This document shows, piece after piece, positions 1 through 7,207 of a DNA stretch of 9,894 nucleotides. The notes under the pieces were generated by a model. The model saw only the letters and a program-made list of their open reading frames with translations. It did not search any database and was not told where the DNA came from. Source of the stretch: Azoarcus sp. Lineage in GTDB: Bacteria; Pseudomonadota; Gammaproteobacteria; Burkholderiales; Rhodocyclaceae. Location of the stretch: positions 1 to 9,894 of the forward strand of contig JAIRLA010000161.1 of the NCBI GenBank assembly GCA_031259795.1, in the 5' to 3' direction. Position numbers and translations under genes: made by a program. How positions within the stretch are numbered: the first letter of the stretch is position 1; every line of letters starts with the position of its first letter.

Positions 1-197
1 GAGGTGTTGGCGACGGTGAATTGCACGCGCAATAGATTGTCCCGCCGCGCGGCGCGAATCTCGACCACCCGCAGGTGATCCATGAGGCCGAGTTCTTCCA
101 CCTTGCTGGCGATGGCGCCGCTTTCTTCGGCGTGCAGCGGCGCGAATGTCCCCGCGCAGGCGAGACCCAGGGCAACTACTATGGCAATTCGTTTCAT
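1..197 (-). CDS. YcfL/DUF1425-like exported protein (3' end outside window)
   Basis: Only the first 65 codons are in the window. The start is well supported: an AAGGAG ribosome binding site sits 7 bases before the ATG. Residues 1-23 form a signal peptide with a KR n-region, a hydrophobic core at 4-19 and a likely signal peptidase I site after the LHA at 21-23. A Cys at 14 could be mistaken for a lipobox, but the hydrophobic stretch before it is short. The mature part reads as a helix (24-40) followed by VVEIRAARRDNLLRVQFTVA, which resembles the start of the YcfL/DUF1425 fold as I recall it. The gene lies 82 bases downstream of the COG3014 lipoprotein on the same strand, the order seen in clusters that continue into lpoB, the activator of PBP1b. 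The family call rests on this context and a short match; molecular function is unknown. Confidence 0.6.
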   Translation of the reverse strand, partial: MKRIAIVVALGLACAGTFAPLHAEESGAIASKVEELGLMDHLRVVEIRAARRDNLLRVQFTVANT

Positions 198-279
198 GAT
201 TCGACTCCTTGGGAAATGCGTCATTTCCAGGCGCATGTTTTTCGAAATACCCCGACAACCGATGTACGCCGCCGCGCGC

Positions 280-1941
280 CTAGCGCGGCCGGATGAATCC
301 TCTTGGCAGGACGCCGCCCCTTGGCGGCACGACGGCGCGTCTTGGCGGCGTGACGGCGCGCCGCGCCGGGACCGCGCGCACGCGCGCCTTATCCTTGTCT
401 TCCTCTTCCTCCCCGGCCTCTTCCTCCCCGGCCGCCGCTTCCTCCTCCTCCTCCTCGGCTTCTTCCGGATCGGGGGTCGTCGTGCCCTGCGCGCCGCGCT
501 GGCCCACGTAGACGAAATCATCGGCCAGGCGAATGGGGACGATGGATAATTTGCTGTCGATCATGATCTTGCCGCGATAGACGCCATTGCCGGTGCGGAA
601 TTCGATCGCCTGTTCTCCCGCCGGCAATATGGCGCGGGCGATGGCCAACCGCGCCGGCAGCGTGCGCCAGGCGCGCTCATCGGCGCGCTCGCTCGTTACG
701 GTCATCAATGTCGTGAGCACGTCGGCCGCCGTGCCGCTGCCGCCTTTTCTCTTGGCCTGGTATTGCAGCGCGGATTTGACGAGCGCGCGGATGACAGTGC
801 GGCCCATGATGCCCGGCAGCTGATCCTTCAACTGCCGCCGCGCCAGCGCGTCGACATTGACAAGCGTTTCCACGGGCAGGACCTTGCCGCCGACATTGAG
901 CGAGGGCGGCACGAAAACGCTGTCGTCGGCGATGATGACGGGAAAGGAAAGCGGCGCCACCACCCGTTTCTTGTTCACCGGAACCGGCAAGGGAATGAGG
1001 ATGGATTTCCACGCCGGCGCAAAACCGCTCTCCACGACGAAAAGAACGTCGGCCTCTCCCGGGCCGGGCCTCGCCCGCCCGACCTTGTCGACCTTGTCCC
1101 GGATCAGCTTGCTGTCGGGCCGCAGCGCCAGGGCATTGCGATAACCGGGCGCGGCCAGCGAATTCTCGCCTCTCAGCTCGAAGAAATAGCCCGACAGATA
1201 ATGCGCGAAAGCGTTCTGGTAACCGTTTTTCAGCGCGCGCACTTCCGGGCTGTTCAATTCGTCCATCGGATAACCGCCCTCGTTCAGTCCGCCGAGCGTG
1301 GGCGACACGTTCTGTTTCTTTTCCTCTTCCTGAATCCTGGCATATTCCTCTTCGCGGAAACTTTCGATCAACTTCTCGCGCTCGAATGTCTTTTTCATCT
1401 CGATGCGAGCATGTTCCAGATTGCCGAGCATGACGTGATCGAGCATCAGTTTCGTCGACAAGAAGACTTTCTCGTAATCATGCCCGTCGTAACGGCGCAC
1501 GCGATCGCTGACCAGATAAGCGCCGATTTCGCCGATGACCTTGGTCGGGTTGACGCGATACTCGTCCTCCCATATCCGCACGATTTCATCGGCCTGCAAC
1601 CACGCGTCGCGGCTTTGTTCGTATTCGCTGTTCAGGCGCAGCAATTCGCCTTTCTCGAAATAATACAGAATGTCCTTGCCCGTGACGGAGTCGAGTACTG
1701 TTTTGTCCTTGCCGTCCGGATTCCCGGACGCATCCCCGGAAGAGAAACTGGAGGCGTTGTTCGCTTCCAATTGCGCCAGCGCGCCATTGACATCGCCGGA
1801 GCGCACCAGCGCCACCGCGCCCTGCATCTCCTTGTTATAACTGCGCAGGGGGCTGCCCGCGCAACCGGCCAGCAAAACCAATGCCGCCGCGGCCAGGACG
1901 GGCCACAGACGGACGGAACCAAGCGTTGATGGACAAGGCAT
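280..1941 (-). CDS. COG3014-type outer-membrane lipoprotein
   Basis: A 553-residue lipoprotein. The signal peptide is residues 1-26 with lipobox L24-A25-G26 before Cys27; Ala28 at the +2 position favours the outer membrane. The body contains helical repeat-like segments (a YLSGYFFELRGE segment followed by ALALRPDS resembles a TPR pair) and matches the COG3014 family found next to ycfL and lpoB. Its biochemical role is unknown; a link to cell-wall synthesis is inferred from neighbours only. The C-terminus is odd: an acidic block at about 491-518, almost all Glu, is followed by an Arg/Pro tail at 526-553 made of short RRAVxPP-like repeats. The frame is open upstream to 2250, but the ATG at 1941 is chosen because it puts the lipobox at the right place and a consensus -10 lies about 30 bases before it. 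The ribosome binding site is weak. Confidence 0.8.
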   Translation of the reverse strand: MPCPSTLGSVRLWPVLAAAALVLLAGCAGSPLRSYNKEMQGAVALVRSGDVNGALAQLEANNASSFSSGDASGNPDGKDKTVLDSVTGKDILYYFEKGELLRLNSEYEQSRDAWLQADEIVRIWEDEYRVNPTKVIGEIGAYLVSDRVRRYDGHDYEKVFLSTKLMLDHVMLGNLEHARIEMKKTFEREKLIESFREEEYARIQEEEKKQNVSPTLGGLNEGGYPMDELNSPEVRALKNGYQNAFAHYLSGYFFELRGENSLAAPGYRNALALRPDSKLIRDKVDKVGRARPGPGEADVLFVVESGFAPAWKSILIPLPVPVNKKRVVAPLSFPVIIADDSVFVPPSLNVGGKVLPVETLVNVDALARRQLKDQLPGIMGRTVIRALVKSALQYQAKRKGGSGTAADVLTTLMTVTSERADERAWRTLPARLAIARAILPAGEQAIEFRTGNGVYRGKIMIDSKLSIVPIRLADDFVYVGQRGAQGTTTPDPEEAEEEEEEAAAGEEEAGEEEEDKDKARVRAVPARRAVTPPRRAVVPPRGGVLPRGFIRPR

Positions 1942-1972
1942 GATATTTCGATCGCTCGACAAAAGGCGGGGA

Positions 1973-1978
1973 ATTATA
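1973..1978 (-). promoter_or_regulatory. Probable -10 box for the COG3014 lipoprotein gene
   Basis: A perfect TATAAT on the minus strand. Transcription would begin near 1966, giving a leader of about 25 bases before the ATG at 1941. This argues against translation starting further upstream. The -35 is poor (TGGCTG with a 16-base spacer). Confidence 0.6.
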
Positions 1979-2055
1979 CCTTGTGCAGCGCCGCCAGCCA
2001 TGCTTTGGCGAAGCGTCGGCGCGGCGCGCCCGCCGGGGCCGGGCGGCGGCGATGT

Positions 2056-2061
2056 TAGAAT
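2056..2061 (+). promoter_or_regulatory. Possible -10 box for the MFS transporter gene
   Basis: TAGAAT on the plus strand, 58 bases before the chosen ATG at 2120. It is within the divergent region and no good -35 is visible, so the support is weak. Confidence 0.3.
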
Positions 2062-2119
2062 CGGCCCCTTTTTCCGCCGCCCGCGCCCCGCCCCCGTGTC
2101 CTCTCCCGAAAACAACGCG

Positions 2120-3307
2120 ATGACCGCCGCCGAACGGCGCGCCGGCGCGAGCCTCGCGGCGATTTTCGCCCTGCGCATGCTCGGCCTTTTCCTGATCCTG
2201 CCCGTATTCGCCGTCCACGCGCGCGAAATCCCGGGCGGCGACGACGCCACCCTCGTCGGCCTGGCGATCGGCGCCTACGGACTGACGCAAGCATGCCTGC
2301 AAATCGCCTTCGGCGCGGCCTCGGACCGTTATGGGCGCCGGCCGGTGATTCTTTTCGGCTTGCTGCTGTTCGCGGCGGGCAGCGTCGTGGCGGCGCTCGC
2401 CGCCGACATTCATACGATCATCGCCGGGCGCGTCCTGCAAGGCGCGGGCGCGATCTCGGCGGCGGTGACGGCATGGGCCGCCGACCTGACCCGCGAGCAA
2501 CACCGCACCAGAATCATGGCGATGATCGGCGCGAGCATTGGCCTGGTATTCGCGTTTTCCATGGTGGCCGCGCCGCTGCTCTACGCCGCGATCGGCATGG
2601 CGGGCATTTTCTGGCTGACCGCGCTCTTGGCGCTCGGCGCGATGGCGCTGGCGATGCGCGTGCCCGCGCCGCGAACGTCGCCCGCGCCGCGCGGCATGGG
2701 CGGAACGATCGGCGGCATCCTGCGGCGCGGCGCGCTGATGCGGCTCAATTTCGGCGTGTTCGCGCTGCACGTGATCCAGACCATGATGTGGGTGGCGCTA
2801 CCGGCGGCGCTGGTCGCGCGCGGCGGCCTGCCGCTTGCCGCACACTGGCAAGTCTATCTGCCCGCAGTGCTGCTGTCCTTCGTAGTGATGGTCCCGGCGG
2901 TGATCGCCGCCGAACGCGGCGGATATCTCAGGCCGGTGTTCAGCGGCGCGGTGGCGCTGCTCGCGCTCGTGCAGCTTGGCCTATATGCATGGGCGGACAG
3001 CGCCTGGTCGATCGGATTGTGGTTGACGCTTTTTTTCATTGCCTTCAACATACTGGAGGCCATACAGCCGTCATGGATTTCGCGCATCGTCCCCCCCGGG
3101 ATCAAAGGGACGGCGCTCGGGGTCTACAACACGCTGCAATCCGCCGGGCTCTTTTTCGGCGGCTTTGCCGGAGGCTGGCTGGCGCAACACTTTGGCGGGG
3201 CGGGCATCGGCGCGTGCTGCGGGGCGCTGGCGCTCGTCTGGCTGGCGCTCGCCGCGACAATGGCGCCGCCCCCGCCGCGCATGGAACCCGCCCGTCCCCG
3301 AACCTGA
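2120..3307 (+). CDS. YajR-like MFS transporter
   Basis: A 395-residue major facilitator with about 12 hydrophobic segments in the inner membrane. It closely resembles E. coli YajR through the core: an N-terminal ERR followed by LRMLGxFxxLPV, the AIGxYGLTQAxxQIxFG stretch, MFS motif A (G65-x3-D69-R70-x-G72-R73-R74), GRxLQGxGAIxAAV, the DLTREQxRT loop, and KGTAxGVY near the C-terminus. YajR proteins are drug-efflux-type proton antiporters by similarity; the substrate is not known. E. coli YajR has an extra cytosolic ferredoxin-like domain (YAM) after the last helix; this protein ends right after the membrane region, so it is a short form. ATG 2120 aligns with the YajR N-terminus; no clear ribosome binding site is present, and an in-frame GTG at 2096 is an alternative. 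ssb follows after 53 bases. Confidence 0.85.
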   Translation: MTAAERRAGASLAAIFALRMLGLFLILPVFAVHAREIPGGDDATLVGLAIGAYGLTQACLQIAFGAASDRYGRRPVILFGLLLFAAGSVVAALAADIHTIIAGRVLQGAGAISAAVTAWAADLTREQHRTRIMAMIGASIGLVFAFSMVAAPLLYAAIGMAGIFWLTALLALGAMALAMRVPAPRTSPAPRGMGGTIGGILRRGALMRLNFGVFALHVIQTMMWVALPAALVARGGLPLAAHWQVYLPAVLLSFVVMVPAVIAAERGGYLRPVFSGAVALLALVQLGLYAWADSAWSIGLWLTLFFIAFNILEAIQPSWISRIVPPGIKGTALGVYNTLQSAGLFFGGFAGGWLAQHFGGAGIGACCGALALVWLALAATMAPPPPRMEPARPRT

Positions 3308-3313
3308 TATAAA
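3305..3313 (+). promoter_or_regulatory. Possible extended -10 promoter for ssb
   Basis: TG-A-TATAAA forms an extended -10 in which the TGA is also the stop codon of the transporter gene. It would let ssb be transcribed independently of the upstream gene, starting near 3320. No -35 is evident, as is common for extended -10 promoters. Confidence 0.4.
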
Positions 3314-3360
3314 CAGACACTGGACATCGGCGGCAGTCGAACTTACAGGAGATAAATGGC

Positions 3361-3858
3361 ATGGCATCCATAAACAAGGTAATCCTCATCGGCAATCTGG
3401 GGCGCGACCCGGAAACGCGCTATATGCCCAGCGGCGACGCGATGGCGACCGTCACCATAGCGACCACGGAAACGTGGAAAGACAAGGCGAGCGGCGAACG
3501 GCGCGAAGCCACCGAGTGGCACCGGGTGGTGTTCTTCGGCAAACTGGCGGAAATCGTCGCGCAATATCTGAGAAAAGGCAGGCAGGTATATATCGAAGGC
3601 AGCCTGCGCACCCGCAAGTGGCAAGACCAAAGCGGGCAGGAGCGCTACACCACCGAAATTCGCGCCGACGACATGAAAATGCTCGGCAACCGCGACGGAG
3701 GAGGAGACACATCGGCGCCCTATGGCGGCAGCGATGAAAATCGCCCCCCGCCCGCCCCCGCCCCCGCGCGCCAGCCGCCGCCGCCCGCTGGCGCGCCAAA
3801 AGCGCCGCAAGGGGATGCGGGCGGATTCGGCAATTTCGACGACGACATCCCGTTCTGA
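3361..3858 (+). CDS. ssb: Single-stranded DNA-binding protein
   Basis: A 165-residue SSB, the usual length for the family. It binds single-stranded DNA as a tetramer during replication, recombination and repair. Residues 1 to about 110 are the OB fold, beginning [18 protein letters not shown] and including RYMPSGDA, the [14 protein letters not shown] segment, and YVEGSL-like [13 protein letters not shown]. Residues about 113-159 are a flexible Gly/Pro/Ala-rich linker. The protein ends with the acidic tip FDDDIPF, which docks partner proteins such as exonuclease I, RecO and PriA. An AGGAGA ribosome binding site at 3347-3352 lies 8 bases before the ATG; another ATG at 3356 is out of frame. No clear intrinsic terminator follows the gene. 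Confidence 0.97.
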   Translation: MASINKVILIGNLGRDPETRYMPSGDAMATVTIATTETWKDKASGERREATEWHRVVFFGKLAEIVAQYLRKGRQVYIEGSLRTRKWQDQSGQERYTTEIRADDMKMLGNRDGGGDTSAPYGGSDENRPPPAPAPARQPPPPAGAPKAPQGDAGGFGNFDDDIPF

Positions 3859-3943
3859 CCCGGGAGCGAGGCGGGGCGGCGAGCATTGTGTCAACAAGAT
3901 GTAACAATTTTGGCGGAGAAACCTAGTGCGACGCACAAAGACC

Positions 3944-3973
3944 TTGCTTGCCACATGGTTTTAGGGGCATAAT
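3944..3973 (+). promoter_or_regulatory. Promoter of the candidate small RNA
   Basis: A -10 CATAAT at 3968-3973 with TTGCTT at 3944-3949 as a modest -35 (spacer 18). The bases after the -10 are GCGCGCG, a GC-rich discriminator of the kind found at stable-RNA promoters under growth-rate or stringent control. Predicted start near 3980. Confidence 0.5.
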
Positions 3974-3980
3974 GCGCGCG

Positions 3981-4102
3981 TTTTGAATCGAATGCGGCCT
4001 TGAGCGGCGCTTTCCCGGTCGACGCCCTTCGATTCCAGGTGTCTCCTCCACCCTCGTCTTTGGTGTGGATTTAACGCAGTCCTCGCGGACTGCGTTTTTT
4101 TT
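3981..4102 (+). ncRNA. Candidate trans-acting small RNA
   Basis: A transcript of about 120 bases is bounded by a promoter and an intrinsic terminator, with no plausible coding sequence. The 5' part folds into a long hairpin whose base is an exact 8-pair stem, GAATCGAA (3985-3992) with TTCGATTC (4028-4035), with more pairing inside (GGCC 3996-3999 with GGTC 4017-4020). The middle is a C/U-rich stretch whose TCTCCTCC (4042-4049) is complementary to strong Shine-Dalgarno sequences. It can form either of two exclusive short hairpins: GGTG with the following CACC, or that CACC with the later GGTG. The 3' end is the terminator with an eight-T tail, a feature favoured by Hfq. I do not recognise the family; it is not an evident tRNA, tmRNA or 6S RNA. 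The interpretation as an RNA is inferred from signals and structure. Confidence 0.55.
4073..4102 (+). terminator. Intrinsic terminator of the small RNA
   Basis: A 10-pair stem, AACGCAGTCC (4073-4082) with GGACTGCGTT (4087-4096), closes a TCGC loop and runs into T at 4095-4102. There is no A-run on the other side, so it acts on plus-strand transcripts only. Confidence 0.85.
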
Positions 4103-4152
4103 GGGGGCGCGCCGACGTGGGCGCACTCCTGCGGGCGCAAGTCCTCCCCCCT

Positions 4153-4217
4153 CGTCATTGCGAGGGCCGCAGGCCCGTGGCAATCCAGTTCGTTCCATCC
4201 GGTGCGCAGCGCCGCTG
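4153..4217 (+). repeat. Dispersed palindromic repeat, unit A
   Basis: A REP-like intergenic element of the widespread type that begins CGTCATTGCGAGG and ends GTGGCAATCCAG. ATTGC and GCAAT form the outer stem. The inner part here is GGGCC-GCA-GGCCC, a perfect 5-pair hairpin that differs from the other two copies in the window. It carries the 3' module TTCCATCC-GGTGCGCAGCGCCGCTG (4193-4217) that also occurs in units B, C, D1 and D2. Confidence 0.85.
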
Positions 4218-4314
4218 TTCTCATCGCCAACTATTGTGGAGTGTGTAGATGCCCATGCCCGCCAGCGGAGGAAGGGGCGGCAGACGGCTGTGGCTGAGGG
4301 ATGGTCATGCCGAT

Positions 4315-4341
4315 TTGCTCAGTGGGCTCAGTGTGTATAAT
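4315..4341 (+). promoter_or_regulatory. Promoter of the DEAD-box helicase gene
   Basis: A perfect -10 TATAAT at 4336-4341; TTGCTC at 4315-4320 is a possible -35 with a short 15-base spacer. Two exact copies of GCTCAGTG (4317-4324 and 4326-4333) overlap the -35 and spacer, 9 bases apart, and could be an operator. The start would be near 4348, leaving a leader of about 73 bases containing a small hairpin (CCGCG 4375-4379 with CGCGG 4386-4390). Confidence 0.55.
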
Positions 4342-4420
4342 CCAGACTTTTACGAGCGGTCCATGGCCGTTTGTCCGCGCTTGGTCGCGGCTGTTTCGTT
4401 CAACCTGAAAAACAATATCC

Positions 4421-5863
4421 ATGAGTTTTGCCGACCTCGGCCTCATTGCAGAGCTTCTCCGAGCCGTAGCCGACGCGGGCTACACCGATCCCACCCCCAT
4501 CCAGCAGCAGGCCATCCCCGCCATCCTCACGGGGCGCGACATCATGGGCGGCGCGCAGACCGGCACCGGCAAGACCGCCGGATTCACCCTGCCCCTGTTG
4601 CAACGCCTGGCCCGCCACGCCAACACCAGCGCCTCTCCCGCGCGCCATCCGGTACGCGCCCTGATCCTCGCGCCCACCCGCGAACTGGCGGTACAGGTTT
4701 TCGAGTCCGTCACGGGCTACGGACGCCATCTCCCCTTGCGCGCCGCATGTATCTACGGCGGCGTCGACATGAACGCGCAAATCCAGGAACTGCGCCGGGG
4801 CGTCGAGATCGTCATCGCCACGCCGGGACGGCTGCTCGATCATGTGCAGCAACGGACAATCGCGCTCTCCCAGGTCGAAGTGCTGGTGCTCGACGAAGCC
4901 GATCGCATGCTCGACATGGGATTCATCCCCGACATCCGCCGCATCCTGGCGCTGCTGCCGGCGAACCGGCAAAGCCTGCTTTTTTCGGCCACGTTCTCCG
5001 AAGAAATCCGGAAGCTCGCCGACCAGATGCTGAAAAACCCGCAGATGATCGAAGTCGCCCGCCGCAACACGGTATCGGAGACCATCACCCACGTCGTGCA
5101 TCCGGTGGCCGCGAGCATGAAGCGCGACCTGCTCGCCTACTTGCTGCGCCGCCAGCCCGACATGCAGGCGCTGGTTTTCGTCGACACCAAACTCGTCTGT
5201 AGCCGCCTCGCCCATTTCCTCGCGCGCGGCGACATCTCCGCCGACGCCATCCACGGCGACAAGAGCCAGCAGCAGCGCAGCGAAACCCTGGAAGCCTTCA
5301 AGAGCGGCAAGCTGCGCGTGCTGGTCGCCACCGATGTCGCCGCGCGCGGCCTCGACATCGACGAATTGCCCTGCGTCATCAATTTCGAGTTGCCGCACAC
5401 CGCCGAAGACTACGTCCACCGCATCGGCCGCACGGGCCGCGCCGGACACAAAGGCAACGCCGTATCGCTGGTGTGCGCCGAAGAGAAACACTGGCTCGCG
5501 GACATCCAGAAACTGATCAAGTTCGAGATCCCCCGGCAGATCGTTCCCGGTTTCGACCCGGAGGCGGAATTATCCGGCGACGGCGCCCCCCGCCATGGCC
5601 GCCGCGCGCCGGAAGCCCGCGCTTCCGGGCACAAGGACGGCGGCAAAAAGGACGGCGACAGGAATGCCCGGCGCGAGCACCGCCCCGCCCCGCCCCGCCC
5701 CGTGATCGCCGCCGACGGCTTCGATTTCTCCAAACCCTACGAACCCGCGGCCAGCCTCGCCGTGGCGGAAGGCGTCGCGCCGCCGCGCGCCCCGGAACCC
5801 TATCCCCCCAAAAAAACGCCGCGCCCGCTGGCCGTGCTGCTCGGCGGACTGGGGCGGAAATAA
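4421..5863 (+). CDS. rhlE: RhlE-type DEAD-box ATP-dependent RNA helicase
   Basis: A 480-residue cytosolic RNA helicase that unwinds short RNA duplexes using ATP; the family acts in ribosome assembly, RNA decay and cold adaptation. All core motifs are intact: the aromatic F3 and Q motif Gln28, motif I AQTGTGKT (45-52), Ia APTRELA (84-90), TPGR (134-137), DEAD (158-161), SAT (189-191), ARGLDI (308-313) and HRIGRTGR (333-340). The sequence around DEADRMLDMGF and the short insertions fit RhlE rather than DeaD, SrmB or DbpA. From about 375 to the end is a basic, Pro/Arg/Gly-rich low-complexity tail typical of RNA-binding extensions. No Shine-Dalgarno sequence precedes the ATG; the start is chosen because it gives the usual MSFxxLGL N-terminus. 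It appears to be transcribed alone from the promoter at 4315-4341. Confidence 0.92.
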   Translation: MSFADLGLIAELLRAVADAGYTDPTPIQQQAIPAILTGRDIMGGAQTGTGKTAGFTLPLLQRLARHANTSASPARHPVRALILAPTRELAVQVFESVTGYGRHLPLRAACIYGGVDMNAQIQELRRGVEIVIATPGRLLDHVQQRTIALSQVEVLVLDEADRMLDMGFIPDIRRILALLPANRQSLLFSATFSEEIRKLADQMLKNPQMIEVARRNTVSETITHVVHPVAASMKRDLLAYLLRRQPDMQALVFVDTKLVCSRLAHFLARGDISADAIHGDKSQQQRSETLEAFKSGKLRVLVATDVAARGLDIDELPCVINFELPHTAEDYVHRIGRTGRAGHKGNAVSLVCAEEKHWLADIQKLIKFEIPRQIVPGFDPEAELSGDGAPRHGRRAPEARASGHKDGGKKDGDRNARREHRPAPPRPVIAADGFDFSKPYEPAASLAVAEGVAPPRAPEPYPPKKTPRPLAVLLGGLGRK

Positions 5864-5890
5864 CCGCGGACTTCCCCCGCTTATCGTCCG

Positions 5891-5918
5891 TTGCGCACCC
5901 GCCGCGGCGCGCTATCCT
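5891..5918 (+). promoter_or_regulatory. Possible promoter of the PAS-EAL gene
   Basis: TTGCGC (5891-5896) and TATCCT (5913-5918) separated by 16 bases fit a sigma-70 promoter. Transcription would begin near 5925, about 60 bases before the chosen start codon. Confidence 0.4.
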
Positions 5919-5986
5919 GCATGCACCGCGCTTGCCGGAAAAGCAAAACCGTCCGGCGAGCCGATACACGAACCGGACAGCCCGAC

Positions 5987-7207
5987 ATGCAGCCACCGAT
6001 GAACGCAGAACCCTCCCCGCGGAACAACGGCAGCGGGGACGCCTTCGTCCCCGACCTCTCGGAAGGCGCGGAAGTCGGTGTTTACCTGGCGCTGCTCGAA
6101 CTCATCGACGAAGGACTCGTCATCACCGGCGACGAACACATCATCGACGCCAACAGCGCCGCCTGCCGCCTGCTCGAACGCAGCTACCGCCAGCTTGCCG
6201 GCCAACCGCTGGCCAGCCTTTTCGCCGACGGACGCGCATTCCTCGACGCCCGCGAAAAGATGCTGATCCGGGGAGAGGCGCGCGGCATCCTCGCCCTCGT
6301 CCTGCCCGATGGCCGCGTACAGGATTTCTCTTACATCGCCGCGCCGCGCCTGCGCCCCGGCATCCACGCCATCGTCCTCGACCGCGCCCGGCGCGCGGAC
6401 GAAGCCGCCACCGGCATCTCCTCCCCGCCCGGCTGCCCGCTCGCGCTCTCGCTCTACTTCCAGCCCCAGATTCACGTGCGCAGCGGCAACATCCACGCCG
6501 GCGAAACCCTGCCGCGCTGGCAACCCGCCAGCGAAGCCCCGCGCGCCTTCACGCCTGCCCCCGCCATGGCGAACCCCGGCAGCCCCCCCGGCGCGCGCGC
6601 GGAAAAAGAAAAAGAAGAAGAAAATTCCCGGCTCGACGCCTGGGCGCTCGCCGCGGTCTGCCGCGCCGCCAGCACCTGGCCGCACATGCGCGGACACGCG
6701 CCGGTCGTCTCGATCAACATCGCCGCCGCACAAATACGCGGCGGCAAGCTGCCGCGGCACGTCGCCACGGCGCTGGCCGCGAGCCGGCTCGACCCGCGCA
6801 GCCTGGAACTGTCCATCGACTCCCGCGTACTCGCCCTGCCCGGCGACAACATCGCCTCCACCTTGCAGACCCTGGCGGACATGCGCGTGCGGCTGGCGCT
6901 CGACCACTTCGGCCACAGCCCCGCGCCCCTGGCGCAACTGACCCGCCACCGCTTCGACGTGCTCAAGCTCGACGCCGCCCTCGCCGGACGCGTCGGGCGC
7001 GATGACAACGACACCGCGCTGATCGAAGCCATCGTCCGCATGACCGCGCCGCTCGGCATCCAGATACTGGCGCGCGGCGTACAAAACCGGGCGCAACAAG
7101 ACTTCCTCCTGGCGCTCGGCTGCGAATTGCAGCAAGGCCCGTTCATCGGCGCGGCGCGGGACGAACACGCCTTCGCCGCCTTTCTGGCGGAACGTTTTTT
7201 TTGCTAG
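5987..7207 (+). CDS. PAS protein with degenerate (inactive) EAL domain
   Basis: A 406-residue cytosolic protein with no membrane segments. Residues about 33-135 resemble a PAS sensor domain (DEGLVIT at 41-47, then IDANSAA). Residues about 150-400 align with the EAL fold of cyclic-di-GMP phosphodiesterases, beginning YFQPQIHVRSG at 157. Catalysis looks lost. By spacing against P. aeruginosa RocR, Glu173 (ETL for EAL), Asn244, Asp306, Lys327 and Gln383 are kept. The ELTE glutamates are Ser276 and Ser279, DDFG is DHFG (His307), and AEGVE is ARGVQ (Arg363, Gln366). It probably binds a ligand or partner rather than degrading cyclic-di-GMP. A low-complexity insert with EKEKEEE lies between the ETL motif and Asn244. 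ATG 5987 is preceded by a weak GGACAG; ATG 5999 or 5921 are alternatives. Confidence 0.75.
   Translation: MQPPMNAEPSPRNNGSGDAFVPDLSEGAEVGVYLALLELIDEGLVITGDEHIIDANSAACRLLERSYRQLAGQPLASLFADGRAFLDAREKMLIRGEARGILALVLPDGRVQDFSYIAAPRLRPGIHAIVLDRARRADEAATGISSPPGCPLALSLYFQPQIHVRSGNIHAGETLPRWQPASEAPRAFTPAPAMANPGSPPGARAEKEKEEENSRLDAWALAAVCRAASTWPHMRGHAPVVSINIAAAQIRGGKLPRHVATALAASRLDPRSLELSIDSRVLALPGDNIASTLQTLADMRVRLALDHFGHSPAPLAQLTRHRFDVLKLDAALAGRVGRDDNDTALIEAIVRMTAPLGIQILARGVQNRAQQDFLLALGCELQQGPFIGAARDEHAFAAFLAERFFC

Noticed and set aside
763..1929. Long plus-strand open frame of 388 codons
   Set aside because: It lies antisense to the COG3014 lipoprotein gene, has no ribosome binding site and no recognisable domain. 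Such frames are common in GC-rich DNA opposite real genes.
1942..2250. Upstream extension of the lipoprotein gene to 2250, and of the transporter gene back to 1940
   Set aside because: The lipoprotein extension would bury the signal peptide and start before the TATAAT promoter. The transporter extension is absent from YajR relatives. The two extensions would also overlap each other.
3981..4102. tRNA, tmRNA or 6S RNA at this position
   Set aside because: The TTCGATTC resembles a T-loop, but no acceptor, D or anticodon arms fit, the conserved tmRNA start is absent, and the unit is too short for 6S RNA.
4400..5491. Minus-strand frame of 363 codons opposite the helicase gene
   Set aside because: The plus-strand helicase has every DEAD-box motif in order; this is its shadow.
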